Shown here piece by piece: positions 51,382 to 60,087 of a DNA stretch of 64,000 nt (position 1 is its first letter; every line of letters begins with the position of its first letter). A program made the translations under genes and the position numbers. This DNA is from CAZYBU01 sp964645775. GTDB taxonomy: Bacteria; Spirochaetota; UBA4802; UBA5550. The notes beneath the pieces are model-generated. The model did no database searches and was not told where the DNA came from. It worked only from the letters and a program-made list of their open reading frames with translations. Location of the stretch: contig CAZYBU010000009.1 in NCBI GenBank assembly GCA_964645775.1, forward strand, positions 1 through 64,000, given 5' to 3'.

Positions 51382-52245
51382 ATGAGATTATCCGTCATAG
51401 TTCATATAACCATTCTCCTGCTCCTTCCTCTGACTCTTCTCCATGCCAGGGACTACAAGAAAACAGAGGAGATAATTAATAGCATACTCGACGGCTCAAA
51501 TGACGGTAACGTAGAACGTCCAGTAAAAGAACGTGACTCCCGTGATTTGGAGAAGGGAATCGATGAGAAAAATGATGGAGAAGGAACAAGGGGACCAGAA
51601 GAGGTTACGAAGGACCAGGTTCTTCTGCGAACCGGTATAGATCTCTACAATAGCTCACTCTATGACAACGCCCGACAGGCGTTCCAGGAGCTCCTTGAAG
51701 CCTACCCTTCCAGCCAGTTCAGAGACAATGCTCACGTGTGGCTTGGAAAGATTGCCATGAGGCAGAACCGTTACCGGGAGGCGCGCCAGAATTTCGGCCG
51801 GGTACCGGAACAATCGGGAGAATACCCATCCGCCCAGTATCACACGGCTGAAACCCTTGCCAGGGCCGGGCAGCTCATTGAAGCCATAGGTCTTTACCGC
51901 CTGGTTGCGTCACGGTTTCCAAATCACGAGCTTGCGGACAACGCTCTTCTTTCCACAGGCCGTCTGTACCAGAGGCAGAAAAAGGGTAACCAGTCACTCA
52001 TGGCATTACTGCAACTGATCAGATATTACGGTGACCGGGAAACCGTTGATGACGCCTACTACCTCCTGGGCCGCCTTTTCGAAAGTGACCCTCACCTGAA
52101 AGACCTGGAACGGGCCCGACGCTTCTACCATATTTTCATTAGAAAAGCCGACCGTGGAGAGCCCCATTTTACATCCTCCCCTTTACTGCCAAGAGTCCGC
52201 CGTGACCTTAGACACCTTGAGAGCACACACTTCATGATCGACTGA
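51382..52245 (+). CDS. Exported TPR protein (YbgF/CpoB-like)
   Basis: A 287-residue protein with a signal peptide (ITILLLLPLTLLHA). A charged linker (about 25-75) precedes five to six TPRs of the YbgF/BamD style: 'GIDLYNSSLYDNARQAFQEL', 'YPSSQFRDNAHVWLGKIAMR', 'FPNHELADNALLSTGRLYQR'. These bind envelope partners in the periplasm. It closes the HDOD-DUF115 operon. No Tol or Bam gene is adjacent, so the specific partner is unknown. Confidence 0.78.
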   Translation: MRLSVIVHITILLLLPLTLLHARDYKKTEEIINSILDGSNDGNVERPVKERDSRDLEKGIDEKNDGEGTRGPEEVTKDQVLLRTGIDLYNSSLYDNARQAFQELLEAYPSSQFRDNAHVWLGKIAMRQNRYREARQNFGRVPEQSGEYPSAQYHTAETLARAGQLIEAIGLYRLVASRFPNHELADNALLSTGRLYQRQKKGNQSLMALLQLIRYYGDRETVDDAYYLLGRLFESDPHLKDLERARRFYHIFIRKADRGEPHFTSSPLLPRVRRDLRHLESTHFMID

Positions 52246-52262
52246 TCGGTCTTTAATTTTTC

Positions 52263-52298
52263 TTGACATATTAGGTAAGGCTAATTAACTTAACCTCA
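52263..52298 (+). promoter_or_regulatory. Promoter with DtxR-type operator
   Basis: TTGACA at 52263-52268 and a TAACTT at 52286-52291 (17-base spacer). Over the -10 lies an imperfect inverted repeat, TTAGGTAAGGC...CTTAACCTCA (52271-52298), close to the DtxR/IdeR/TroR operator TTAGGTTAG-CTAACCTAA. It suggests that the downstream metal-responsive regulator represses its own promoter. Confidence 0.6.
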
Positions 52299-52320
52299 CA
52301 TTAACTGGATGAGGTCGGCC

Positions 52321-52785
52321 ATGTCACAGAAAAGAATCGAGAGCAGGTACGCAGATACCGGGTTAACCTCTCATATGGAAGACTACCTTGAAACCATCTA
52401 TATCCTCTCCATGAAGAACAGGGTAGTCAGAGTTAAAGATATTGCGCGTCATCTTGAGATCAAGATGCCCAGCGTAACGGCGGCCCTGAATAAGCTTCGC
52501 CAGAACGACCTGATCGATTACGAAAAATACGGTTTCATTGAGCTGACCGAAGAGGGCAAAAAGCTGGCGAATCAGGTTTATGACCGTCACAACTGTCTCT
52601 CGAGTTTCTTTGAGGAGGTCCTGAATCTGGACTGCACCAACGCGGAGAACGTCGCCTGCCGGGTGGAACATGCCCTAACTCCTGACAGTTGCGTCCGACT
52701 TCACAACTTTCTCGAATTCTTCCATGCCGAGGAGAAGGCCGGGGAACCGTGGATAGAACGCCTGCGGAACGTCATAAACGGCTGA
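52321..52785 (+). CDS. DtxR/MntR-family metal-dependent regulator
   Basis: A 154-residue repressor started at MSQKRIESR, with GAGG eight bases upstream (the Met four codons earlier is less likely). Winged helix-turn-helix at about 38-78 ('ARHLEIKMPSVTAALNKLRQ'), then a dimerisation domain. Candidate metal ligands are D21, E24, H90, C113, E116 and H117; the C-x-x-E-H pattern is as in DtxR/IdeR, not the Glu of MntR, which hints at iron rather than manganese. It lacks the C-terminal SH3 domain, like MntR and TroR. An operator-like palindrome overlaps its promoter. No metal transporter gene is adjacent. Confidence 0.87.
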   Translation: MSQKRIESRYADTGLTSHMEDYLETIYILSMKNRVVRVKDIARHLEIKMPSVTAALNKLRQNDLIDYEKYGFIELTEEGKKLANQVYDRHNCLSSFFEEVLNLDCTNAENVACRVEHALTPDSCVRLHNFLEFFHAEEKAGEPWIERLRNVING

Positions 52786-52819
52786 CACTCTCCCTTCAAA
52801 GAGACGTCTTCATGACAAA

Positions 52820-52855
52820 ATAAACACCCGGCGAACCAGGTGTTTATCAGTTTTC
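52820..52855. terminator. Bidirectional terminator between regulator and EF-G
   Basis: ATAAACACC (52820-52828) pairs with GGTGTTTAT (52839-52847), with an inner CGG/CC pairing, followed by CAGTTTTCTTC on the plus strand and TTTTG on the minus strand. It serves the two converging genes. Confidence 0.8.
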
Positions 52856-52888
52856 TTCATAATATTCTAAACACTGAGGGTATCAGGT

Positions 52889-54961
52889 TTAACCGCTGTT
52901 TTTCTTCTCTTCCAGTCTCTTCAGAATCTTTTCCTGGGTGTCTTTGTTCACCGGATCATAACTGCTGAATTCCATGGAATAGTTGGCCCTTCCGCTGGAG
53001 ATGCTTCGAAGGTTGGTCGCGTACCCGAACATCTCCGCAAGGGGGACATAGCCGTTTACCTTCTGAGAACCCTTCCGGTAGCGCCGCATCGATTCGATCC
53101 TTCCCCGTCTTTTATTCAGGTCACCTACCACGTCTCCCACGTAATCATCCGGCGTGTTGACCTCAATCTTCATCATCGGTTCAAGCAGGATGGGCCCTGA
53201 CTTCATAAACACGTCCTTGAACGCGACAGCCGAACAGGTGCGGAAGGCCATGTCAGAGGAATCTACGGGGTGAAAACTCCCATCCAGGAGGACAACCCGT
53301 ATATCCTGGACAGGGAACCCGGCGAGAATACCTTCATCCATGGCAGAGACGACACCCTTTTCAACAGAAGGGATAAACTCGGCCGGGATGGCCCCGCCCT
53401 TGATATGATCCACAAACTCAAAACCTTTACCTTCGTTCGGCTCAATTCGCATGACCACGTGCGCGTACTGTCCCTTACCGCCGGTCTGTTTGACATGCTT
53501 GTAGTCCTTCTCGGTTTCCTCGGTAATGGTCTCCCTGTAGGCAACGGAAGGTTCGCCGATAACGGCTTCAACTCCGAACTCATGCTTTAGCCGGTCTATA
53601 ATGATCTCCAGGTGAAGCTCTCCCATACCGGCAATGACCGTTTCATTGGTCTCCTCATCATATCTGATACCGAATGAAGGGTCCTCCATGGCCAGTTTCC
53701 TCAGAGCGTCCCCCAGCTTCTCTTCCTCCTTCTTTGTGGGAGGTTTCACGGAAAGCTCGATAACAGGGGGCGGAATAAAGATATTTTCCAGGAAGAGGGG
53801 ATTCTTCTGATCGCAGAGGGTGTCACCGGTCTTGGTATACTTCATTCCGATAAGGGCTACGATCTGTCCGGGTCCGGCTTCGGAGACCTCTTCCCGTTCC
53901 TTTGCGTGGATCCTCAGGATCCTTCCGATTCTTTCCGGTTTATCCTTGGTGCTGTTCTGAACCTGGATGCCGCTTTTAAGAACGCCGGAATAGATGCGAA
54001 TAAAGGTCTGCTGTCCCACATAGGGATCATGTATCAGTTTGAACGCCAGGGCCGCGAATGGATCACTAACGCTCGGATGACGGGTATGGGTCTTCTCCGG
54101 GTCATTGACATCCTGCCCCACAATGGCCCCCACGTCGAGGGGAGAGGGAAGATAATCCACAACAGCGTCCAGAAGAAGCTGTACACCCTTGTTTTTATAG
54201 GCAGAACCGCAGAAAACCGGAGTAATGTTCATACTGATGGTCGCTCGACGTGCCGCCCTTTTCAGCAACTCCTCCGGAACCTCTTCCTCGTTCAGAAAAA
54301 GCTCCATAACCTCTTCGTCGAAATCTGCCAGTTTTTCAACCAGCAAGAGGCGGGCCTCCTGGACCTTTTCCTTATACTCATCCGGAACATCGCTGATATT
54401 CTGCTCAAAGTTTTCATAAACAATGGCTTTCTGGCGTATGAGGTCGATACTGCCCTGGAAGTCTTCTTCCACCCCGATGGGCACCTGGAAGGGGACAGCG
54501 TTGGCGTCGAGCATCTCATTCATCTGCTTAACTACGTCAAAGAAATCTGCCCCAATTCTGTCCATTTTATTCACGAAAGCAAGCCTGGGGACATGATACC
54601 TGTCCGCCTGGTTCCAGACGGTCTCACTCTGGGGCTCCACACCCGCAACAGCGCAGAAGAGACCTACCATTCCGTCGATGACGCGGAGAGAACGTTCCAC
54701 TTCTATTGTGAAGTCTACGTGTCCCGGTGTATCAATAATATTAACACGGTGATCCTGCCAGTCACTTGTAATGGCGGCGGAGGCTATGGTAATTCCTCGC
54801 TCCTGTTCCTGTTTCATGAAATCCATGGTCGCTTCACCGTCATGGACCTCACCCAGCTTACGGGTCAGGCCGGTGAAGAAGAGGATACGTTCCGTCATGG
54901 TCGTCTTTCCGGCATCGATGTGAGCGGCGATACCTATATTGCGGATCTTCTGTTGAGACAT
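52889..54961 (-). CDS. fusA: Translation elongation factor G
   Basis: A 690-residue EF-G with all five domains. G1 AHIDAGKTT (13-21), switch I QERGITIASAA (about 53), G3 DTPGHVDF (about 82), G4 NKMD (about 136), and domain IV with KGGAIPAEFIPSVEKG. It drives tRNA-mRNA translocation. It stands alone rather than in the str operon (no rpsL, rpsG or tufA), so it may be a second copy. Spirochaetes often carry two EF-G types (spdEFG1 and spdEFG2) and I cannot say which this is. A small TPR gene lies upstream with a 209-base gap. Confidence 0.93.
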   Translation of the reverse strand: MSQQKIRNIGIAAHIDAGKTTMTERILFFTGLTRKLGEVHDGEATMDFMKQEQERGITIASAAITSDWQDHRVNIIDTPGHVDFTIEVERSLRVIDGMVGLFCAVAGVEPQSETVWNQADRYHVPRLAFVNKMDRIGADFFDVVKQMNEMLDANAVPFQVPIGVEEDFQGSIDLIRQKAIVYENFEQNISDVPDEYKEKVQEARLLLVEKLADFDEEVMELFLNEEEVPEELLKRAARRATISMNITPVFCGSAYKNKGVQLLLDAVVDYLPSPLDVGAIVGQDVNDPEKTHTRHPSVSDPFAALAFKLIHDPYVGQQTFIRIYSGVLKSGIQVQNSTKDKPERIGRILRIHAKEREEVSEAGPGQIVALIGMKYTKTGDTLCDQKNPLFLENIFIPPPVIELSVKPPTKKEEEKLGDALRKLAMEDPSFGIRYDEETNETVIAGMGELHLEIIIDRLKHEFGVEAVIGEPSVAYRETITEETEKDYKHVKQTGGKGQYAHVVMRIEPNEGKGFEFVDHIKGGAIPAEFIPSVEKGVVSAMDEGILAGFPVQDIRVVLLDGSFHPVDSSDMAFRTCSAVAFKDVFMKSGPILLEPMMKIEVNTPDDYVGDVVGDLNKRRGRIESMRRYRKGSQKVNGYVPLAEMFGYATNLRSISSGRANYSMEFSSYDPVNKDTQEKILKRLEEKKNSG

Positions 54962-55128
54962 ACTGTAATACTCCTGTGCAGATTGTTCTGTATAATGCTA
55001 TTGTTAGACTTTATGCAATCTCAGCCGTATCACGTCAGAGCGGTGCTAACTAACCTTTCAGATGAGTTGCGGATAGATAGGGCATACTTTTATCAGCAGG
55101 TGTTTTGTCAATATTATTTCAGGATTGA

Positions 55129-55148
55129 GAAATCCGTCTTTGGATTTC
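55129..55148 (-). other. Stem-loop between TPR gene and EF-G
   Basis: GAAATCC (55129-55135) pairs with GGATTTC (55142-55148) over a six-base loop, 22 bases after the TPR stop on the minus strand. A TTGACA on the same strand lies at 55111-55106, ahead of EF-G, but without a good -10. The hairpin may end the TPR transcript. Confidence 0.45.
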
Positions 55149-55170
55149 AGGGTCCCGGAGCAGAATAAAT

Positions 55171-55692
55171 TTACATTCCATTAACAGGCTCATTGCCCCT
55201 TTCATCTGCGAGTATATTAAGAAGGTCAAGCTGGAGGGAAGCCTGCCGGGCAAAGGATGTTTCGGAATGATGCTCCACGATCGCATGGAAGACCTCCCGG
55301 GCCTTTTTTCGGTATCCCATCTTCTGGTAGCATATACCCATATTGTAAAAGCCTTCCACTCCCTCTTCTGTGTCTCCGAACTCTTCGTACATCCTGCGGT
55401 AGACCTTTACCGCCTGCTGGTAATCAAAGTTCTCCACGCGGACACGGGCTATCTCCCGGTATGCCTCGTACCGGTGGTTTCCGTTGTAATATATCTCAAG
55501 GTACTCCTGAAGAATCAGCACCCCCTTCTCCTGACGCCCCAGTCGAATCAGATGCATGCCATTTTCAAATTTGCCGTCATCCTCAAGCTGTTTCAGGGTT
55601 TTCTTCTCCTTCTCGACATCCCCGGCATCCCCCTGGGAATAGAGAGGAAAAGCAAAAAAGATAATGACGATTAGCAACGTAAACGGTCTCAT
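55171..55692 (-). CDS. Exported TPR protein
   Basis: Started at MRPFTLLIVIIFF (strong GGAGGAGCC just upstream), 173 residues with a signal peptide ending near LYSQGD. The rest is three or so TPR-like repeats: 'FENGMHLIRLGRQEKGVLIL', 'YEAYREIARVRVENFDYQQA', 'EGFYNMGICYQKMGYRKKAR'. It is a periplasmic scaffold resembling BamD/YbgF repeat units but without a lipobox. The gap of 163 bases to the divergent ABC-F gene holds no clear promoter. Confidence 0.75.
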   Translation of the reverse strand: MRPFTLLIVIIFFAFPLYSQGDAGDVEKEKKTLKQLEDDGKFENGMHLIRLGRQEKGVLILQEYLEIYYNGNHRYEAYREIARVRVENFDYQQAVKVYRRMYEEFGDTEEGVEGFYNMGICYQKMGYRKKAREVFHAIVEHHSETSFARQASLQLDLLNILADERGNEPVNGM

Positions 55693-55855
55693 GGCTCCTC
55701 CTGTGTTTATTATCGTCCCGGGTGCAGCCCGCTGAAGCAAATTATTATGTCTCCTGAAAAAATCTTGCCATATCCGCCTCTACCGTAAGGATATGTTTTT
55801 CAGGCAAAATCCGTACCGGACCCCCAAAAATAGTGACCCGGATATACATTGATCC

Positions 55856-57712
55856 ATGCTTACGGCAACGAACATAACCAAGTCCTTCGGGGACACCCTT
55901 CTCCTTGATGACATCTCCTTCACCATCGGCCGGGGAGAGAAGGTTGGCCTGGTGGGCCGTAATGGCCACGGGAAAACCACCCTTATGAGAATTATTACGG
56001 GCCATGAACACGCTGACGACGGAGAGATAACCTTTCCGAAGAATTACTCCCTGGGATACGTATCCCAGCAGCTTCGTTTCACCGGGAAAACGGTCCTGGA
56101 GGAATGCCTGGAAGGACTGCCGGAACACCGTTCAGACGAGCAATGGTACGCTGAGAAAATCCTCTCCGGTCTCGGTTTCGAAACCCGGGACATGGAGAGG
56201 CGGCCGGAGGACTTCTCCGGAGGATACCAGGTACGCCTTAACCTTGCCCGTGTCCTGGTATCCTCCCCCGACCTCCTCCTCCTGGATGAGCCGACCAACT
56301 TCCTGGACCTGCCGGCCATCCTCTGGTTCGAGAACTTTGTCTCCCGCTGGAAGGGAGAACTTCTCCTGATCACCCATGACCGATCCTTCATGGACCGTGT
56401 GACAACCCACACCATGGGCATCCACAGGAAGAAGGTCCGTAAAATCGAAGGTTCAACAGAGAAGCTCTATGAACAGATAATCAAAGAGGAAGAGATACAT
56501 GAGAAGACCCGCATAAACGACGAAAAGAAGAGAAAGGACACGGAGCAGTTCATCAACCGCTTCCGGGCCAAGGCGCGTTTGGCCGGCCTGGTCCAGTCCA
56601 GGATCAAGCTTTTGGAAAAGCAGGATCGACTGGAGAAGCTGGATAAGCTCGAATCCCTGGAATTCACCTTCCAGGAGGCTCCTACCCACGCACGCACCCT
56701 GTTGAACGTATCCGATCTTACCTTCGGTTACGACCGGGACCGTCCCCTGATTCAGGATCTTTCCTTTACATTAGGCCAGGGAGAACGGATAGGCATAATC
56801 GGTAAAAACGGCAAAGGCAAGACCACCCTGCTTAGAATTCTGGCCGGGGAAATTGAGCCCCAGGAAGGGAAAATTACTCCGCACAATTCCCTGGTCACCG
56901 GGTATTATGGCCAGACCAACAGGGAACACCTGAACCGGTCCCTCACCGTGGAAGAGGAACTGATGGCATCCGGGATAGAACGTGAAGAGGCCCGAAACAT
57001 AGCCGGAGCCATGCTCTTTACCCAGGAGAGGGCACTGAAGAGAATTGAGGTCCTTTCCGGCGGAGAGAAGAGCCGGGTCATGCTGGGTAAGATCCTGGCC
57101 ACGCCCGCGAACCTCCTTCTTCTGGACGAGCCGACCAACCACCTGGACATGGAATCGTGCGATTCCCTTCTGGCGGCCCTGGACGCCTTTTCCGGTTCCA
57201 TGGTCCTTGTGACCCACAACGAACGGTTCCTCCGGAGCCTGACGGACCGGCTTATCGTCTTCCAGGGGGACGCCCCCTTCCTTTTCGAGGGAGCCTACCA
57301 CGATTTTCTTGATAAGATCGGCTGGGAGAACCTTGAGCTGACCCGGCCTGCCGGCCAAAGTGAGAAGGACAACAACGGCATCGTGAACAAAAAGGAACAC
57401 CGCAAACAGAAATTACGGCTGCTCAACGAGAAAAATGCAGAGCTAAAGCCCATCCTTAAACAAATAGAGGACACAGAGTCACAACTTGAGGTACTCGAAG
57501 AAGAGAAGGAGTCACTTAACCAGCAGTGCATTCAGGCCTCGCAGGAGGGTGCAGGTTCCCGGATACAGGAACTCTCTCAGAAGCTTCACCAGGTAACCGA
57601 GCAGGCTGATATCCTGTATCAAAACTACGAGGACCTGCTGCAGAGGCAGGAAAACATTACCCAAAAATATGATGCGCTCATGGAGGGAATGCAGATACCA
57701 CTGTCATCCTGA
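55856..57712 (+). CDS. ABC-F family ATPase (Uup/YheS-type)
   Basis: A 618-residue soluble protein with two ABC ATPase domains and no membrane part. First domain: GRNGHGKTT (about 35), FSGGYQVRLNLA (about 119), LLLLDEPTNFLD; second: GKNGKGKTT (about 316), LSGGEKSRVMLG (about 400), LLLLDEPTNHLD. A charged P-site-tRNA-interaction linker separates them (about 200-270), and a C-terminal coiled coil (about 510-618, heptads in 'QIEDTESQLEVLEEEKESLN') resembles Uup/YheS. ABC-F proteins act on the ribosome E site. Start has weak ribosome binding. Its last codons overlap a repeat-like CTGTCATCCTGA. Confidence 0.9.
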   Translation: MLTATNITKSFGDTLLLDDISFTIGRGEKVGLVGRNGHGKTTLMRIITGHEHADDGEITFPKNYSLGYVSQQLRFTGKTVLEECLEGLPEHRSDEQWYAEKILSGLGFETRDMERRPEDFSGGYQVRLNLARVLVSSPDLLLLDEPTNFLDLPAILWFENFVSRWKGELLLITHDRSFMDRVTTHTMGIHRKKVRKIEGSTEKLYEQIIKEEEIHEKTRINDEKKRKDTEQFINRFRAKARLAGLVQSRIKLLEKQDRLEKLDKLESLEFTFQEAPTHARTLLNVSDLTFGYDRDRPLIQDLSFTLGQGERIGIIGKNGKGKTTLLRILAGEIEPQEGKITPHNSLVTGYYGQTNREHLNRSLTVEEELMASGIEREEARNIAGAMLFTQERALKRIEVLSGGEKSRVMLGKILATPANLLLLDEPTNHLDMESCDSLLAALDAFSGSMVLVTHNERFLRSLTDRLIVFQGDAPFLFEGAYHDFLDKIGWENLELTRPAGQSEKDNNGIVNKKEHRKQKLRLLNEKNAELKPILKQIEDTESQLEVLEEEKESLNQQCIQASQEGAGSRIQELSQKLHQVTEQADILYQNYEDLLQRQENITQKYDALMEGMQIPLSS

Positions 57713-57847
57713 ACCTTCCTGCCGTCACCCTGAGCAGCGCGCGGGTCTTGGTTAGCACTGTCACTACAGGCATTTCCACTGTCACTCTGAAAGGATACTT
57801 CCTCATATTCCTTCGTCAGGATACCATTTGTGAAACTGTCACCTCTG
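57700..57847. repeat. Cluster of degenerate CTGTCAC-CTGA repeats
   Basis: Five related words occur in 148 bases: CTGTCATCCTGA at the ABC-F stop, CCGTCACCCTGA, CACTGTCACTACAGG, CACTGTCACTCTGA and CTGTCACCTCTGA. They resemble the GTCACCCTGAGC intergenic repeat common in some bacteria, and one copy supplies the stop codon of the ABC-F gene. The 154-base gap after 57712 has no other gene. Confidence 0.5.
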
Positions 57848-57866
57848 AAAAAAGGCCTTCATTGAA

Positions 57867-59969
57867 TCACTCGCCTATTCTCATGCGCGCGTCCAGGAGG
57901 GCCACCCCCCTGCCTTCCGGGAAACAGCGGACAGGATTACAGTCCATCTCCTGGATGATCTCATTTTCAGCCATAAGATGAGAGATGCGCAGGATAGCGT
58001 CCACGTATGCCTCGATATCGGACCTGCCGCTTCCCCTTGTGCCGGAAAGAATGCCGTAGGTCTTCAGGTTCCGGACCTTCTTCATGACATCGTTTCCTCT
58101 CGACGGGCAGAGGGCGTTATGGACGTCCCGGAAAATTTCAACATATACCCCTCCGTATCCGAAGTAGACCACCGGCCCGAATGAATCGTCCCTGCGTGCT
58201 CCTATATACATGTCGATACCTTCAGGCGCGAGGGGTACAACACGGACTCCCTCGATATTCGCGTCCTTTTTATAGGCCCGGGCCGATGCCATGATATCAT
58301 CAAAGGCCTTTCGCACGGAATCCTCATCCCGCAGGTCAATGGCTACTCCTCCGGCATCCGTCTTATGCAAAATGTCCGGGGAGACCAGTTTCATTACCAC
58401 CGGAGCACCGATCTTTCCGGCAGCCTTTGCCGCCTCATCGGCCGTGGCCGCGACAATACCGGAGAAGGCATTAAGTCCGCAGGCCTCAAAAAGCTCCAGG
58501 CTTTCCTCCCCGAAATCCCCCGATTTTCCCTTTATCCAGGAAGCGATGGCCTTCCGGTCGTACCCCTTCGGAGGATCACCCGCTCTCAGGTCGGCCGGTT
58601 CGCTCGTATAAAAATCGCTCTGTATCCTCATGGCCCTGATCATCTCTTCGGCGTTATTAAAAAGAGGAAACTGCATGTTCGCCTTGATCCGTGAAAGGGT
58701 ATGAGAGAGACCGAAGAGGGTCGCGGCCATAGGTTTCCCGGAGGAGAGGATGGCCCCCTGCATCTCCGTGGAGAGGTCAGTGTGAAACATATCGTAGAAG
58801 ACATTGTCCCCTTTGGGCATGTTCGGCCACTGGGATACGTAGACGGCGCCATCAACGTTTTCGTTATGCAGCAATTCGTGTGTGATATGGGCGTACATCC
58901 GCGCGTCGTAGATATCTCCCATGTCCAGGGGATTGCTGAAGTTGATAACACCGGCGTTGGAGAACTGCTGCAGGTCTGAATAGAACTCTCCCCCGGGATC
59001 GGCGAAGGTAAAGCCGTTCTCCTCGCAGAGGTCTGCCATCATGACGGTAAAGCCTCCGGCGGGGCTCATAACCATGATCCTCTTGCCTCTCATGGGAGGG
59101 AGACTGAAGGCCTTGGAGACGGAGATAAAATCCTCGAAATCGTTTATGCGGATGATCCCGGCCTCCTGGAAGTTGTCATCGATGATGTCATCGTCCCCGC
59201 TCAGGGCCGCCGTATGGCTCATGGCCGCTTTCATGCCGGCCCCGGATGTCCCCGATTTCAGCATGATGATCGGCTTGTCGATCTTAGCGGCTACCTCGAT
59301 CAGTTCCCGTCCCCGGGAGATGCTCTCCAGGTACATGCCGATGATCTTCGTTTCCGGATCCCTGCCGAAGTATTCCAAAAAGTCGACCTCGTCCATGTTC
59401 AGCTTGTTGCCGATACTCGCGAACTTGGCCATCCCCACGTTCTCGTCGCTCATGAGGTTCCAGAGCATAAGGCCGACCCCCCCGCTTTGAGTGATAACGG
59501 AAAGCCCACCCTGGGGAGGAGGATAAGAAGGAATAAAAGGAAGACAGAGGCCGTTTACCGTGTTAGCCAGGGTGATCCCGTTGGGTCCAACAAACCGGAC
59601 CCCCGATTCCCTGGCCGCTGTCACCAGTTCATCCGCCAGGCTCTCTCCCCTCTCCCCCAGCTCGTTAAACCCTCCGGACGGGATCGCCATTCGATGAATA
59701 CCCGCCCGGCCGCATTCCCGGACAATGGCAGGAATATACCTGGCCGGGATCAGAACAAGGGCCAGGTCCGGCGTCTCCGGGAGATCGGCCACGGATGGGT
59801 ACATGCGAACACCGTCCACGTCCCTGTCGTTGGACGAGGGATTCACGCCATGGATACGCCCCCTGTATCCCCAGCGTATCAGGTTCTCAAGAACCAGCCG
59901 GGGTATATTGTGTTTCTTGGACGATAGACCTACGATGGCGATAGATTCGGGATTATAGAAGCGTTCCAT
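57867..59969 (-). CDS. ADP-forming acyl/acetyl-CoA synthetase (fused subunits)
   Basis: A 700-residue protein when started at MERFYNPESIAIVG, with GGAG seven bases upstream; a longer frame into the capA side is rejected. Alpha part: CoA-binding domain (about 1-130; IVGLSSKKHNIPRLV), flavodoxin-like domains with the phosphohistidine motif AAMSHTAALSGD near 250. Beta part: ATP-grasp domain (about 490-700) with 'GAPVVMKLVSPDILHKTDAG' and EMDCNPVRC. It converts acyl-CoA, ADP and phosphate to the acid and ATP, or the reverse, conserving energy from fermentation products. Protein acetyltransferase Pat-like relatives also share this layout but have an added GNAT domain, absent here. Confidence 0.9.
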   Translation of the reverse strand: MERFYNPESIAIVGLSSKKHNIPRLVLENLIRWGYRGRIHGVNPSSNDRDVDGVRMYPSVADLPETPDLALVLIPARYIPAIVRECGRAGIHRMAIPSGGFNELGERGESLADELVTAARESGVRFVGPNGITLANTVNGLCLPFIPSYPPPQGGLSVITQSGGVGLMLWNLMSDENVGMAKFASIGNKLNMDEVDFLEYFGRDPETKIIGMYLESISRGRELIEVAAKIDKPIIMLKSGTSGAGMKAAMSHTAALSGDDDIIDDNFQEAGIIRINDFEDFISVSKAFSLPPMRGKRIMVMSPAGGFTVMMADLCEENGFTFADPGGEFYSDLQQFSNAGVINFSNPLDMGDIYDARMYAHITHELLHNENVDGAVYVSQWPNMPKGDNVFYDMFHTDLSTEMQGAILSSGKPMAATLFGLSHTLSRIKANMQFPLFNNAEEMIRAMRIQSDFYTSEPADLRAGDPPKGYDRKAIASWIKGKSGDFGEESLELFEACGLNAFSGIVAATADEAAKAAGKIGAPVVMKLVSPDILHKTDAGGVAIDLRDEDSVRKAFDDIMASARAYKKDANIEGVRVVPLAPEGIDMYIGARRDDSFGPVVYFGYGGVYVEIFRDVHNALCPSRGNDVMKKVRNLKTYGILSGTRGSGRSDIEAYVDAILRISHLMAENEIIQEMDCNPVRCFPEGRGVALLDARMRIGE

Positions 59970-60087
59970 GAGCATCTCCTTCTGGCGTGTATCATAAAGC
60001 CTGAATATATACCAGCCGATCCATGAGACAAGCACATTTCCGGAAAAGGATTTGACACCCCCGGCATGGCGGAGGAGAGAGATCACC

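Noticed and set aside
53906..55168. 420-codon plus-strand open frame opposite EF-G
   Set aside because: EF-G on the other strand is unmistakable with all G motifs, and the antisense frame shows no domain and merely mirrors its codon use.
56771..57400. 209-codon minus-strand frame opposite the ABC-F gene
   Set aside because: The plus-strand ABC-F motifs (two Walker A and B sets) account for the sequence.
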